Assembly (NCBI RefSeq): GCF_028550395.1
Contig: NZ_JAQQKW010000011.1
Coordinates: 84,503-148,502, forward strand
Length of the DNA: 64,000 bases
Source: Asticcacaulis currens
GTDB taxonomy: Bacteria; Pseudomonadota; Alphaproteobacteria; Caulobacterales; Caulobacteraceae
Direction of reading: 5' to 3'
Shown: positions 9,172 through 17,687 of the stretch, piece after piece
How positions within the stretch are numbered: the stretch's first letter is position 1
Layout of the letters: every line of letters starts with the position of its first letter
The notes under the pieces: generated by a model
Database searches by the model: none
Seen by the model: only the letters and a program-made list of their open reading frames with translations
What the model was told of the DNA's origin: nothing
Made by a program: the position numbers and the translations under genes

Positions 9172-9933
9172 ATGTCCGCTGCCTCGATGTTCGACCTCTC
9201 CGGGAAAACCGTGCTGATCACCGGAGCCAATCGCGGACTGGGGCAGGGCATGGCGCTAGCTCTGGCCGAAGCCGGGGCCGATATCTGCGCCGTCGGCTCG
9301 TCGGGGGCGGACACCACCGCCGAAAAGGTCACGGCTCTGGGACGCCGGTTCCATTTTATCCGCGCCGATCTTACCTCCATTTCGCCGGTGGAGGATATTA
9401 TCACCGAAACTTTGCGCGTCATGGGCGGGCTCGACATCCTCGTCAACAATGCCGGGTCGATCCGCCGTGGCGACGTCACGGAATTTACCGAGGAAGACTG
9501 GGACGCGGTGATGAACCTCAATCTCAAGACCCTGTTCTTCATGTGTCAGGCCGCCGGTCGCCACATGATCGCACAGGGCCACGGCAAGATCATCAATACG
9601 GCCTCCCTCCTGTCGTTTCAGGGCGGCATCCGCGTCCCCTCCTATACGGCGTCGAAGTCGGGCGTGGCCGGGATTACGCGGCTTCTGGCCAACGAATGGG
9701 CGTCCAAAGGCCTTAATGTCAACGCCATCGCGCCGGGCTATATGGCTACGGAACTGACCGAAGGGCTGCAAAGCGACCCCGAACGCGCCAAGGCGATTCT
9801 CGACCGGATTCCCGCCGCCCGCTGGGGGACGCCAGAAGATTTGGGTGGCGCGACGGTTTTTTTGGCCTCCCGCGTGTCAAATTACGTAAACGGAGTTATT
9901 ATCCCCGTTGATGGGGGCTGGCTGGCGCGCTGA
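9172..9933 (+). CDS. kduD: KduD-type 2-dehydro-3-deoxy-D-gluconate 5-dehydrogenase
   Basis: A 253-residue short-chain dehydrogenase of pectin and uronate breakdown. It has TGANRGLGQG for NAD binding, NNAGS, the catalytic serine in NTASLLSFQGG, YTASKSG, and the KduD-typical ending RIPAARWGTPEDLGGA, then YVNGVIIPVDGGWLAR. The close match over SLLSFQGGIRVPSYTASKSG supports KduD over a general gluconate dehydrogenase. No kduI is nearby; ManD and AguA at 42-46 kb work in the connected glucuronate pathway. Confidence 0.85.
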   Translation: MSAASMFDLSGKTVLITGANRGLGQGMALALAEAGADICAVGSSGADTTAEKVTALGRRFHFIRADLTSISPVEDIITETLRVMGGLDILVNNAGSIRRGDVTEFTEEDWDAVMNLNLKTLFFMCQAAGRHMIAQGHGKIINTASLLSFQGGIRVPSYTASKSGVAGITRLLANEWASKGLNVNAIAPGYMATELTEGLQSDPERAKAILDRIPAARWGTPEDLGGATVFLASRVSNYVNGVIIPVDGGWLAR

Positions 9934-9973
9934 TGCGTCTGTTCCGGACCCATCCGAACCCCTTGAGGAGACA

Positions 9974-10582
9974 ATGACCACAGAGACTCTTTCGACCACC
10001 GCGCCGCTCAAGATGGCCGATATCGCCCGCATGGCCGGCGTCTCGGTGTCCACCGTTTCGCGGGCCCTGGCCGGAAGCCCCCTGATCCCGAAGCCGCTGC
10101 GTGACAAGATCGCGGCGATTGCCGAGGAACATGGCTACGTCGTCAATCAGGCCGCCCGTAACCTCCGTCTGAAGCGCACCCGCACCATCGGCCTCGTCCT
10201 GCCCGACGACGGCGACCGCAAGCTGCGCGACCCGCACCTCTTGAGCATGATGGGCGCCCTCACCCAGGCCGTCTTCAAGCGCGGCTATGAGCTGCTGGTG
10301 CTCAAGACCCCGGCCAAGCGTCAGGGCGCGCTGAAGGACCTTGTCCGCTCGCAGCGCTTTGACGGTATGCTGGTCCTGCCTGACACGGCGGCCAGGGATC
10401 AGCACGAGGCGCTGAGCGACCTCGCCCGCTACTACGCGCCGCTGGTCGTCTGGGGCCGCCTGCCGGACCAGAGCTATTGCGGCGTCGAAGCCTCGACCGC
10501 CACGGACGAAAACGCCGAGGAGATGGTCGATCTGCTGTTCCAGCGCCTCAGCGAAGACGAAAAAGCCAAGGCCGCGAAATAG
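9974..10582 (+). CDS. Short LacI-family regulator (C-terminal half missing)
   Basis: 202 residues, against about 340 for the family. The LacI helix-turn-helix and hinge are intact (MADIARMAGVSVSTVSRALAGS, then AARNLRLKRTRTIGLVLPD), followed by the first part of the sugar-binding domain (RSQRFDGMLVLPDT). The protein then ends in a charged EDEKAKAAK tail; the second lobe is absent. GAGGAG before ATG 9974 sets the start. It may be a constitutive repressor, a dominant-negative form, or a decayed gene. It follows the kduD-like gene by 40 bp and may regulate it. Confidence 0.8.
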   Translation: MTTETLSTTAPLKMADIARMAGVSVSTVSRALAGSPLIPKPLRDKIAAIAEEHGYVVNQAARNLRLKRTRTIGLVLPDDGDRKLRDPHLLSMMGALTQAVFKRGYELLVLKTPAKRQGALKDLVRSQRFDGMLVLPDTAARDQHEALSDLARYYAPLVVWGRLPDQSYCGVEASTATDENAEEMVDLLFQRLSEDEKAKAAK

Positions 10583-10601
10583 TCTCCGTTCCCCCGACAC
10601 T

Positions 10602-10619
10602 GTCGGGGGTTCAGTGACC
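10602..10619 (+). repeat. Outlying RepA iteron-like site
   Basis: GTCGGGGGTTCAGTGACC closely matches the iterons of the origin cluster 11 kb away. A partial inverted copy, GTTCCCCCGAC, lies just upstream (10588-10598). It lies 19 bp after the short lacI gene. Confidence 0.55.
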
Positions 10620-10636
10620 TTCAAGATAAGAAAAAA

Positions 10637-10660
10637 GCCCTCCGGATCACTCCGGAGGGC
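10637..10660. terminator. Bidirectional Rho-independent terminator
   Basis: Stem GCCCTCCGGA with TCCGGAGGGC and a TCAC loop, with A6 before and T6 after, so it can work for both the lacI gene and the convergent TonB receptor gene. Confidence 0.9.
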
Positions 10661-10710
10661 TTTTTTGTCAGTAGCAAGAAGGCTGCCCGGCGAACCGGAC
10701 GGCCTCTTTT

Positions 10711-13359
10711 TTAGAACTGCGTCGAAAGGCTGACCGAGACCGACGTGCCCGGATCGTAGCGATCGACATAGACGCGCTTGTCGTTGATCGTCTGATATTC
10801 CTTGTACTCGGTGCCCGTCAGGTTACGGGCCTCAAGCTGGAAGTTCAGGCCGCGACCAAAGGCGTCGAAGCCCTTGCGCCACACGAAATCGACCTGCGTG
10901 CCCGGCTCCTGCATGATGTCAGGGTCGCCGACAATGCCCGAGCCGCGCACCGAGATACGCTCGCTGACGTAGGTGAGCAGCAGGGTCGCCTGCGACTTGG
11001 CTTCGCTGTCTTCCCAGCCGAACTGCACGTTGGCAAGGTGGTCAGACTGACCTTGCAGCTTGGCGCCGTCCTTGATGTACAGGCTGGCCTCGACCGGCTG
11101 GAAGGTGGTGCGGCTGAAGGCGATCTTGTCGCCCGTCTTTACCTTCACGCTGGAGTCGGTGAAGGTGTAGTTGGCCTGCACCAGCCACTGCTTGCTCTCG
11201 AAGAAAGCGCCCTTGATGGGGCTTTCGAACAGGCCCTTATAGTCCACTTCGAAGCCCTGAATATTGGCCTTCGGGGCGTTGACGAAGGTCTGCTGGAGCT
11301 GAGTACCGGTCGAGATGGTTTCGACGGGCTTGTCCAGCGTCTTGTGAAACAGACCGGCGGTCAGGTATTCGCCCGCGCCGTAATACCACTCATAACGGGC
11401 ATCGAGGTTGGTGATCTCGGTGTCCTTCAGCAGCGGGTTACCCGTGTACGAACGGTCGCTGTCGGCTTCGCGGAAGGTCGGCTCGGCCAGTTCGCGGAAC
11501 TGCGGGCGGCCGATCGTCTTGGACGCACCAAAACGCAGTTGCATGTCGTCCTTGAAGTTCCAGGTCACCGTACCCGACGGCAGGAGGTAGGTCTCCTTGA
11601 TCTGGGTAGAGGCACGATCCGGCTTGGTGTTCGTCTGATAGAGGAAGCGCAGATCGTTGCGCTCCTTGCCGACTTCGTAACGCAGACCGGCAGCGACGCG
11701 GACCAGCGGAATGACTTCCAGATCGGTCTTCACGTAGTAGGACGACACGAACAGACCGCCCTTATAGGCTTGCGGCGAGTCTGAACCGGTTTCCCACAGT
11801 TGCAGGAAGTCCGGGCGGATATTGTAGTCGGAGAAGAGGTAATCAATGCGGGTATATTTGGCCAGCGAGTCATTAACCGACTTGAACTCGAAGGCGCGGC
11901 GCTGATAGTCGCGCTGGTTGTCGAGCACCGAGACGCCCGCCATCAGCTTGCCATCACGCCCTTCGCCGAGGCTATAGTCCCAGGTCAGGTTGGCCCCCAG
12001 ATACTTCGCCACGTCCTTAAGGTTAGAGAAGGCCGTTTCGTTACCGCCGCCGTTACGCAGGTCGGTGAAATAGAGGCCCTTCGTCGCCGCGTTGGAGGTA
12101 TCCAGCGTGTAGTTGATGAACTTGTCATACGGCGTGTCGCGCACGGTCACGGCGTAGGAGGCCGTCCAGTCCAGCACCAGCTTCGGCGTCAGAGCGTGCG
12201 TGCCCGTGATCTGGCTCAGGCCCAGTTCGCGCTGATACCAGCCGGTACGGTCCTTGCGATAGAAAAAGCCGTTGGAGTTAAACCCGTCACGGGTAGCTGC
12301 GAACTTCGTCGTCTTGCGGATATACATGCCCGTCCACTTCAGGGTGTGGGCACCGTGGGTATAGCCGAGCGACAGCAGGCTGTTCAGCGAGACATTATTG
12401 GCCGTGTTCTGATAGTCATCCTCGTAATGGATGCCGTCCTTTACCGACCAGTTGTTGGAGAAGTCGGCCACAGCCACAACGCCGAGCTTGCCACCCAGAA
12501 CCGTATAGGTCTGCCCGGCGCTGCCGTTCACACTGAAGTTCGGGGTGGGACGGCCGATTTGCAGCAGGTTGAGGTCGGCATTGGTGAAGGAATGACCGAT
12601 CTTTTGCAACTCGCTGGTCGCGCCCGCGCCCGTCGCCGGGTAGTTGTTCGGATTGACCAGCTTGCCCTTGGCCAGCGCATCGCGCAGCGGGTCCGGCAGA
12701 CTGCGGGCCCCGTCGTCATAGCCCAGCCAGTCGGTGGCCGAACCGAAATAGGTAACGGTCTTCTTGCCGGTCGTTTCGCTGTTGTACCCCGTGCCGATGC
12801 CGAGGCTCAGGAAGTTGTCGCGCGGCAGGGCCACGGTCTGAAGATCGACGACACCGCCGCCGAATTCACCCGGATATTCCGCCGAATAGGTCTTTTGCAC
12901 CGAGACGCGGCCCAAAAGCGACGCCGGGAACAGGTCGAGCGGCACGACGCGTTGCAGCGGCTCCGGCGACGGCAGCGGCGCGCCGTTCAGCAGGGCCGAG
13001 GAATAGCGCTCGCCAAGGCCACGCACATAGATGAACTTGCCTTCGACCAGCGACAGGCCTGCGACGCGCGTCAGGGCGGTGGCGGCGTTGTCGTCGCCGG
13101 TGCGCTTGAGGTCTTCGGACGTCAGGATCGAGGTGACTTCCGCCGTGCGCCGCATGGTCTTGGGCAGGTTCTTGCCGCGCACGACGACTTCGGTGATTTC
13201 GTTGGCCGGGCTGGCGTTGGAGTCGCCGGTGGCGGCTTCCGCCGGTTGGTCGGCGGCCGTCTGGGCCTGGTTTTGGTCTTGCGCCACCGCGGCGTTGACA
13301 GCCGCCAGAGACGTCGTAGCCATCAGCAAGGCGCCGAGGGAGAGAGTTTGCAGTTTCAT
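10711..13359 (-). CDS. TonB-dependent outer-membrane receptor
   Basis: An 882-residue receptor importing a bulky nutrient across the outer membrane using TonB energy. The signal peptide ends near AVAQ (about 26). The plug holds YVRGLGERYSSALLNGAPLPS, then LFPASLLGRVSVQKTYSAEYPG and EFGGGVV, typical of one large receptor class. The beta-barrel ends with SVSLSTQF and a terminal Phe. It is the second gene after the poly-Ser lipoprotein at 13435-15093, probably one transcript of the two. A Pho-box-like promoter suggests a phosphorus-containing ligand, but this is inference. Confidence 0.92.
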   Translation of the reverse strand: MKLQTLSLGALLMATTSLAAVNAAVAQDQNQAQTAADQPAEAATGDSNASPANEITEVVVRGKNLPKTMRRTAEVTSILTSEDLKRTGDDNAATALTRVAGLSLVEGKFIYVRGLGERYSSALLNGAPLPSPEPLQRVVPLDLFPASLLGRVSVQKTYSAEYPGEFGGGVVDLQTVALPRDNFLSLGIGTGYNSETTGKKTVTYFGSATDWLGYDDGARSLPDPLRDALAKGKLVNPNNYPATGAGATSELQKIGHSFTNADLNLLQIGRPTPNFSVNGSAGQTYTVLGGKLGVVAVADFSNNWSVKDGIHYEDDYQNTANNVSLNSLLSLGYTHGAHTLKWTGMYIRKTTKFAATRDGFNSNGFFYRKDRTGWYQRELGLSQITGTHALTPKLVLDWTASYAVTVRDTPYDKFINYTLDTSNAATKGLYFTDLRNGGGNETAFSNLKDVAKYLGANLTWDYSLGEGRDGKLMAGVSVLDNQRDYQRRAFEFKSVNDSLAKYTRIDYLFSDYNIRPDFLQLWETGSDSPQAYKGGLFVSSYYVKTDLEVIPLVRVAAGLRYEVGKERNDLRFLYQTNTKPDRASTQIKETYLLPSGTVTWNFKDDMQLRFGASKTIGRPQFRELAEPTFREADSDRSYTGNPLLKDTEITNLDARYEWYYGAGEYLTAGLFHKTLDKPVETISTGTQLQQTFVNAPKANIQGFEVDYKGLFESPIKGAFFESKQWLVQANYTFTDSSVKVKTGDKIAFSRTTFQPVEASLYIKDGAKLQGQSDHLANVQFGWEDSEAKSQATLLLTYVSERISVRGSGIVGDPDIMQEPGTQVDFVWRKGFDAFGRGLNFQLEARNLTGTEYKEYQTINDKRVYVDRYDPGTSVSVSLSTQF

Positions 13360-13401
13360 GGGATCAACCTTTGCTGAAGGACTTGGAGAGCAGAGCGCGT
13401 T

Positions 13402-13423
13402 GCGGCGGGGTTTCCCCCGCCGC
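13402..13423. other. GC hairpin between lipoprotein and receptor genes
   Basis: A perfect 9-bp stem (GCGGCGGGG with CCCCGCCGC, 4-nt loop) in the 75-bp gap. There is no U-tract, so it is more likely a transcript-processing or stabilising hairpin than a terminator. Confidence 0.5.
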
Positions 13424-13434
13424 GCTTGCGCCTG

Positions 13435-15093
13435 CTACTGGCAGGACTTCTCGCCAGTGCCCATGCCGCAGGTCCAACCCTTGTACCAGTTGTCGCTGGC
13501 GTCCTTCACGGCACCGATATAGGTCGGGTTGGTGAAGAAACCGAGGTTGTTGTTGGCCGCGTCGTTGAGGATGGTCGGGTTGGTAACCGGGACGGCGTTT
13601 TCGGTCGCGCCGTTGATGATGTCATTGGTCAGGGTCGTCGTCGTACCGATCGAGTTGTTGGTGACGGTCGGCAGCAGAACCGAGGTGACCGAAGACACGC
13701 GGGTGATGTTACCCGTGTTCCACAGGGCTTCGGCCTGAGCGACGGTCGGCAGGGTCTGACCGGTGTTCGAAGCCCCCGACTGAACGCCAACCGAAGCGAT
13801 GCCACCGCAGATGCCCATGACCGAGCGGAAGGCGACCTGCGCAATCACCGTGTTGTCGTCCTGCACCAGCAGGCAGTTCGACGACGGGCTGGTGGTGCGG
13901 ATGATGGAGTTCATCAGCAGCAGACCCGTGCCGGTGTCGAGCTTCAGCGCCTGGGTGTTGAGGGTGTTCTTCATGATGATGGTGGCGTTCGACACCTTCG
14001 GATAGGTGAACGGGCGCAGGGTGCCGGTGTTGACCGCCGCCGAAGTCGGGCACATCGAGCGGATGCCGCCGTTGCCACCCTTGTTACAGGACATTTCGAA
14101 GGCGAAGGAGCCGTTCGAGCTGCGGGCCGCCTGCAGGGCGATCATCCACTGCACCGAACCCGACCAGGTGTTGTCGGTGTCGAACTGCTCATCGTCGTTG
14201 CCGACCAGCACGAGGTGCTTGGCATTGACCGAGCCGCCGAAGAATTCGACGCCGTCGTCCGACGAGTTATAGACCTGCACGTAATCGATCGTGGTGCCTG
14301 CACCGACGCCGGCCAGGGTGATGCCGTTCAGTTCCTTGCCCACATCGACCTGATAGCCGGTGTAGCGGACCTGCACGTACTTCAGGGTGCCGGAGTTGTC
14401 AGCGAGGCTGTTGCCGCCAAAGTTCAGGCCAGCCACTGCTTCGAAGGTTGCACCGCAGTTGTTGAAACCGTCGAGATTGGTCGGAACGGCGTCGGTGGCG
14501 CAGGAGTTCGAGGGCGCGCGGCCAAGAATGACCAGACCGCCCCACTCGCCGATCGAGTTCGCAGTCGAAGCGCCGGTGACGTTGTTCTTGGAGGTGAAGA
14601 TGATGGGGTTGGTCGCCGTACCTTCGGCGAAGATTTGCGAACCGCGCTGAACCGCGATGTAGTCGAGACCCGCCGAACCGAAGACGGTGACGCCCGGCTC
14701 AACGGTCAGGACGCCGCGACGCGCACCGGCGATCGGGGCGTTCACGTTCGGACCCATGTCCTCACCGACGCTGACGCGGCCCGACACCGAGTAGATGACG
14801 CCGTCGAGCTTGGCGAGCGTCAGGTTGCCGGTGATGGTGGTCGGCAGCTGGCAGTTACGGGCCTGAGCGCCGCCGGCGAGCGTGATGACGCCGATATTGT
14901 CGGTGCCGGTCGGGCACGAAGCGGCCGCCACACCCGAGGTGCTGGAAGAAGACGACGAAGACGAGGACGAACCGCCGCCGATCAGGACGCCTTCGCCCGG
15001 CGAAGCAACGTTGTCGGCACCGAAGCAGCCCGCCAGAGCGACAGCCGCGGTAAAGCCCAGAAGACCCAGGCGGAATTTCGTGGAAGTGTTCAT
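13435..15093 (-). CDS. Large secreted lipoprotein with beta-helix-like repeats
   Basis: 552 residues. The start at 15093 has GGAGAG six bases upstream; longer forms are not supported. The signal peptide ends in lipobox LAGC (Cys23), followed by a linker with a run of ten serines. The body is rich in Gly, Asn and beta-branched residues with GVLTVEPGVTVFGSAGLDYI, IIFTSKNNVTG, GEWGGLVILGRAP and DDGVEFFGGSVNAKHLVLVG, resembling a right-handed beta-helix. Six or more cysteines lie in the body and two close the C-terminus. It precedes a TonB receptor. Caulobacter secretes a lipoprotein (ElpS) on phosphate starvation; kinship is only suggested by context. Confidence 0.75.
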   Translation of the reverse strand: MNTSTKFRLGLLGFTAAVALAGCFGADNVASPGEGVLIGGGSSSSSSSSSSTSGVAAASCPTGTDNIGVITLAGGAQARNCQLPTTITGNLTLAKLDGVIYSVSGRVSVGEDMGPNVNAPIAGARRGVLTVEPGVTVFGSAGLDYIAVQRGSQIFAEGTATNPIIFTSKNNVTGASTANSIGEWGGLVILGRAPSNSCATDAVPTNLDGFNNCGATFEAVAGLNFGGNSLADNSGTLKYVQVRYTGYQVDVGKELNGITLAGVGAGTTIDYVQVYNSSDDGVEFFGGSVNAKHLVLVGNDDEQFDTDNTWSGSVQWMIALQAARSSNGSFAFEMSCNKGGNGGIRSMCPTSAAVNTGTLRPFTYPKVSNATIIMKNTLNTQALKLDTGTGLLLMNSIIRTTSPSSNCLLVQDDNTVIAQVAFRSVMGICGGIASVGVQSGASNTGQTLPTVAQAEALWNTGNITRVSSVTSVLLPTVTNNSIGTTTTLTNDIINGATENAVPVTNPTILNDAANNNLGFFTNPTYIGAVKDASDNWYKGWTCGMGTGEKSCQ

Positions 15094-15183
15094 TTGCATC
15101 TCTCCAGACCAACGCAGCGGCGCGTTGGGGAGGCCCCCTTCTGAACACGCCCATGCCATTAGTCGGCCTTATAGGGAGGCTGT

Positions 15184-15212
15184 GTGACAGAACGCACAAA
15201 CTTAGGTGACGG
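15184..15212 (-). promoter_or_regulatory. Pho-box-like site upstream of the lipoprotein gene
   Basis: On the minus strand three 7-mers at 11-bp spacing: CCGTCAC, GTTTGTG and CTGTCAC, separated by CTAA and CGTT. The outer two fit PhoB half-sites and the middle one is poor. It lies about 90-120 bp before the lipoprotein start, a normal position for PhoB. Confidence 0.45.
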
Positions 15213-15442
15213 AATTGTGTAACTCCGAAAACCGCCGCCCCCACCCGGCGAAATCGCGCGCAATGCCCTCGTTTTGTGTCTTTGCGGACACATTCTCACC
15301 TGTCAGGCGTCTTACGGGCAGGCGAAGGGCAAAAAAAGGGGGTGGCCGCCGTGGGAAGGCAGACCACTCCATAGGGGCCGGGAAGGTTGAGGGAAGACCC
15401 GGTTACGTCTGCCAAACTGACACAATCACAGCCCAATGACAA

Positions 15443-15456
15443 TATTGGTTATGACC
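15443..15456 (+). promoter_or_regulatory. Candidate amino-sugar operator (ATTGGTTATGACC)
   Basis: ATTGGTTATGACC, about 150 bp before nagB-II, matches all but one base of the palindrome upstream of the GH20 hexosaminidase gene (25185-25200). The pattern resembles GntR/HutC-type operators such as those of NagR or NagQ; the regulator is not in the window. Confidence 0.5.
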
Positions 15457-15558
15457 TTTAATTGGCATTACCTGACGATTTAGGCCGAAAACACCGGGCA
15501 AAAGTTACAAAACATGCCCGTTTGCGATAAGGGTTGCGTCAGATGGCCAATGATAGTA

Positions 15559-15581
15559 ATACCAATATACGATATTGGTAT
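15559..15581. promoter_or_regulatory. Perfect inverted repeat before nagB-II
   Basis: ATACCAATAT and ATATTGGTAT, a 10-bp perfect inverted repeat around ACG, 26 bp before the start codon. Its position overlapping the likely promoter or transcript start suggests repression by a regulator recognising TTGGT-type half-sites. Confidence 0.6.
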
Positions 15582-15606
15582 CAAAAAACTGTAAGGAACC
15601 GCCCGC

Positions 15607-16659
15607 ATGTCCCTCGCTTCCGTCACCGCGCCGCTGGATGAAACCACGACTCTGATGTTCCGCGAGGCAGCCGAAGGGGGCGACGCCGTCGAACGCTTCC
15701 TGACGCGCAATGCCGGGACTTTGAGCCGCATCGCCGCGCGCCTGAAGGCCCAGCCGCCCAGGGCCGTCGTCACCTGTGCGCGCGGTTCGTCAGACCACGC
15801 CTGCACCTACGGTAAGTATGTCATCGAGACCCTGACGGGCGTGCCGGTCAGCTCCGCCGCCCTGTCGGTGGCCTCGGTCTATGCCGCCCCGGTCGTCGCC
15901 GACGAAACCCTGTGCATCGCCGTGTCGCAGTCGGGCCGCTCGCCCGACCTGCTGACCGCCGTTGAAGCCTATAAGGCGGCAGGGGCCTTCGTCGTGGCGC
16001 TGGTCAATGATGAAACCGCGCCCCTGGCCACCCTCGCCGACGAAGTCCTGCCCCTGTGCGCCGGACCGGAACTGTCGGTCGCCGCCACCAAGTCGTGCCT
16101 CGCGGCGCTGGCCGGGTTTGCCGCCCTGGCCGCCGAATGGTCCGGCGAAGCCGCCCTCAAGGCCGCCGTGGCCGCCCTGCCCGCCCAGATGCGTCAGGCC
16201 TTCGACCTCGACTGGTCCGCCGCCCTCCCCGCCCTGACCGCCGCCAGCAACCTCTTCGTCATCGGCCGCGGCTACGGTTTCGGCGTGGCGCAGGAAGCGG
16301 CCCTGAAGCTCAAGGAAACCTGCGCTCTGCACGCCGAGGCCTTCTCGGCCGCCGAGGTGCGGCACGGCCCGATGGCCATCGTCAATCAGGGCTTCCCTGT
16401 GCTGGCCTTCGCCACCTCCGACACGGCCGGCGACGGGGTGCGCGACGTGGCCGCGGAATTTGCCGGACGCGGGGCCGCCGTGTGGCTGGCCGACACCACG
16501 CCGGGCGCCTATACCCTGCCCGCCCTGGCCGCCGAGCCCATCCTTGAGCCCATCCTGCGCCTGCAGAGCTTCTATCGCCTCGCCAACCGCCTGTCGCTGG
16601 CGCGTGGCCTCAATCCCGACAGCCCGCCGCACCTCAACAAGGTAACGAAGACGGTTTAA
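15607..16659 (+). CDS. nagB-II: NagB-II type glucosamine-6-phosphate deaminase (double SIS)
   Basis: 350 residues with two sugar-isomerase (SIS) domains, like the C-terminal half of GlmS but lacking the glutaminase domain. The family makes fructose-6-phosphate and ammonia from glucosamine-6-phosphate. Seen are ARGSSDHACTYGKYVIE and SQSGRSPDLL in SIS 1, and GRGYGFGVAQEAALKLKE, then SAAEVRHGPMAIV in SIS 2, with the GlmS-like terminus LNKVTKTV. It is alone, without nagA or nagP, but shares a putative operator with the hexosaminidase at 25279. A GlmS-related sugar isomerase of another substrate is the main alternative. Confidence 0.85.
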   Translation: MSLASVTAPLDETTTLMFREAAEGGDAVERFLTRNAGTLSRIAARLKAQPPRAVVTCARGSSDHACTYGKYVIETLTGVPVSSAALSVASVYAAPVVADETLCIAVSQSGRSPDLLTAVEAYKAAGAFVVALVNDETAPLATLADEVLPLCAGPELSVAATKSCLAALAGFAALAAEWSGEAALKAAVAALPAQMRQAFDLDWSAALPALTAASNLFVIGRGYGFGVAQEAALKLKETCALHAEAFSAAEVRHGPMAIVNQGFPVLAFATSDTAGDGVRDVAAEFAGRGAAVWLADTTPGAYTLPALAAEPILEPILRLQSFYRLANRLSLARGLNPDSPPHLNKVTKTV

Positions 16660-16688
16660 GCCCCCTCCCCTACTGGACATTTTCCGAC

Positions 16689-16718
16689 GGGCGGTCATAG
16701 CATTGTCTATGACCGCCC
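16689..16718 (+). terminator. 12-bp perfect hairpin, terminator-like, spanning a start codon
   Basis: GGGCGGTCATAG pairs with CTATGACCGCCC around a 6-nt loop, followed by TTTCCTTT. It lies 30 bp after nagB-II and could end its transcript. The ATG of the next gene (16709) is inside the 3' arm. Confidence 0.6.
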
Positions 16719-17380
16719 TTTCCTTTGTCCGCACCCTGCGTACCCGCCCGTGGCTGAGCCGCGCCATCGCCCTCGCCTTCGGGCTGGGCACGCTTCTGGG
16801 CACCCTCACCGACCTGCGCCTGTCGCAAAGCGTGCTGGTCGCGTGGAACAGCGCGGCCCTCTTCTACCTCATCGCCCTCGCCCGGCTGATGATGACCGCC
16901 AATACCGCCGATATGCGCCGTCGCGCCGAAACGCAGGATGTCGGCAAGTGGACCATTCTGGGCCTTACCGGGGCCGCCATCGCCGTCTGCGTCGTCGCCA
17001 TCGCCAGCGAACTGATCGCCGCCCACGACGAAACCGGGCTCAGCAAAGGCCTCGACCTCGCGCTGGTCGGTGCCACCATCGTCACCACCTGGGTCTTTGT
17101 GCACACCACCTTCGCTCTGCACTACGCGCACGCCTACTACATCGCCATCCGCCGCGCCGAGCCCCCGCCCCTCAAATTCCCGGATGCAGACTGCGAACCG
17201 GACTATCTCGACTTCGCCTATTTCGCCTTCATCATCGGCACCGCCGCCCAGACCGCCGACGTCTCCGTCGCCTCCAAAGCCATGCGACGCCTCAATCTCG
17301 GCCACGCCGTCTTTGCCTTCTTCTACAACACCACCATCCTCGCCCTGTGCATCAATATCGCCGCCAGCCTGCTGGGGTGA
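16709..17380 (+). CDS. DUF1345 family membrane protein
   Basis: A 223-residue protein with about five hydrophobic segments and the family pattern: FYLIALARLMM early, TTWVFVHTTFALHYAHAYY, and DYLDFAYFAFIIGTAAQTADVS. Its role is unknown. The ATG at 16709 lies within a strong hairpin and lacks a ribosome site; TTG 16703 is an alternative. It is downstream of nagB-II and may be read from its own promoter or by read-through. Confidence 0.85.
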   Translation: MTALSFVRTLRTRPWLSRAIALAFGLGTLLGTLTDLRLSQSVLVAWNSAALFYLIALARLMMTANTADMRRRAETQDVGKWTILGLTGAAIAVCVVAIASELIAAHDETGLSKGLDLALVGATIVTTWVFVHTTFALHYAHAYYIAIRRAEPPPLKFPDADCEPDYLDFAYFAFIIGTAAQTADVSVASKAMRRLNLGHAVFAFFYNTTILALCINIAASLLG

Positions 17381-17420
17381 GCTGGGTTTGGGGTTTGGGT
17401 TTTGGGCAAGGGGAAGGCTT

Positions 17421-17440
17421 CCGGGGTCAGTTGACCCCGG
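17421..17440. terminator. GC-rich hairpin after the DUF1345 gene
   Basis: CCGGGGTCA pairs with TGACCCCGG (2-nt loop) 41 bp after the stop. It has no U-tract, so terminator function is tentative. The stretch 17381-17591 holds no gene. Confidence 0.4.
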
Positions 17441-17591
17441 ACCCCGGATGTCGGTGCGCGATTGCTGATGACTCAGTTTGACGTGGGGAAGGGCTTTGGC
17501 CACCAAAAACACAAAAAGCACGAACGCGAGCCTGTGGCACAGGCCTGCGCCTGACGTATCAAATGCTGTGTTTTGCCACGCAAGATTTATA

Positions 17592-17687
17592 GAAACCACA
17601 GATTACACAGATTTCACAGATTATCCGTGTCTGCGTAACGCATAGGCGCGCAGCGCCAATCTGTGCCATCTGTGTAATCTGTGGTTC
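17592..17687. repeat. Long inverted repeat with ATCTGTG arms
   Basis: Arms of about 30 bp (17592-17622 and 17658-17687), built from ACCACAGATTACACAGAT and its complement, enclose a core with GGCGCGCAGCGCC. The same GGCGCGCAGCGCC recurs at 17698. Outer sequences near 17503 (CACCAAAAACACAAAAAGC) and 17770 (TTCGTGGCGTTGGTG) look like a further, decayed pair. This is a non-coding nested palindrome between the DUF1345 gene and a minus-strand gene. Confidence 0.75.

Noticed and set aside
13426..15144. 572-residue plus-strand ORF opposite the lipoprotein
   Set aside because: Antisense to a protein with signal peptide, lipobox and ribosome site; no recognisable domain.
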